Below, one piece after another: positions 6,508-6,584 of a DNA stretch of 6,584 nt. The notes beneath the pieces are model-generated. The model did no database searches. It was given only the letters and a program-made list of their open reading frames with translations, and had not been told where the DNA came from. The stretch comes from Actinomycetes bacterium (GTDB lineage: Bacteria > Actinomycetota > Acidimicrobiia > Acidimicrobiales > Acidimicrobiaceae): NCBI GenBank assembly GCA_021790495.1, contig JAJYGZ010000308.1:1-6584 (forward strand). The letters are read 5' to 3'. Within the stretch, counting starts at the first letter, position 1; every line of letters starts with the position of its first letter. A program made the position numbers and the translations under genes.

Positions 6508-6584
6508 AACCTTCAAGGAGTTCCCAACCGAGACGTTTTTGCTCGCGGTGCGACCAATCAAGTCGCAGCCGATGGCATCGCTTC
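6506..6584 (-). CDS. Possible 3' end of a convergent gene (partial, weak)
   Basis: Entering from the right edge on the minus strand, one frame stays open for 25 codons and ends with TAA at 6506-6508, giving a C-terminus ending in REQKRLGWELLEG. The stop falls directly beside the nrdJ terminator, a natural place for a convergent gene to end. Two plus-strand frames and another minus-strand frame are also open over this short stretch, so the evidence is thin. I do not recognise the protein. Confidence 0.25.
   Translation of the reverse strand, partial: KRCHRLRLDWSHREQKRLGWELLEG

Overview
The window looks like ordinary chromosomal sequence from a free-living bacterium, most probably a moderately GC-rich actinobacterium. 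That placement is an inference. It rests on the type of the large ribonucleotide reductase, its paired NrdR-type operator sites, the use of GTG starts with clear Shine-Dalgarno sequences, and a polytopic YfhO-like protein paired with a glycosyltransferase. I see no transposase, integrase, CRISPR array, tRNA or rRNA.

Left part (1-2457, minus strand): two genes sit almost end to end. A family 2 glycosyltransferase (1609-2457) is followed after 2 nt by a large membrane protein of the YfhO type (1606 down to the window edge, incomplete). By analogy with the CsbB/YfhO system of Bacillus subtilis, the first would load a sugar onto a polyprenyl phosphate carrier. The second would use the loaded carrier outside the membrane to glycosylate a surface polymer or lipid. 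The 180-nt gap upstream holds a possible promoter and a perfect 13-bp inverted repeat.

Middle (2638-3628): a DUF1697 protein of unknown function (minus strand, GTG start) is divergent from the reductase gene. The 445-nt divergent gap carries two 16-bp NrdR-box-like sites, 31 bp apart start to start, the first overlapping a candidate -10 element. A leader of about 240 nt follows, with two small hairpins and a strong ribosome binding site. I found no cobalamin riboswitch in it.

Right part (3629-6584): a complete adenosylcobalamin-dependent class II ribonucleotide reductase (nrdJ, 934 aa) has an intact active site, a C-terminal TSCPD domain and a cysteine-rich tail. A strong rho-independent terminator lies 35 nt after its stop. 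The last 79 nt may hold the 3' end of a convergent minus-strand gene, but this is weak.

How the genes work together: nrdJ makes deoxyribonucleotides for DNA synthesis and is probably repressed by NrdR (encoded elsewhere) when dNTPs are plentiful. The glycosyltransferase and YfhO pair forms a separate envelope-glycosylation unit. I see no clearly new system; the most useful observations are the NrdR operator architecture and the two-gene sugar-transfer module.
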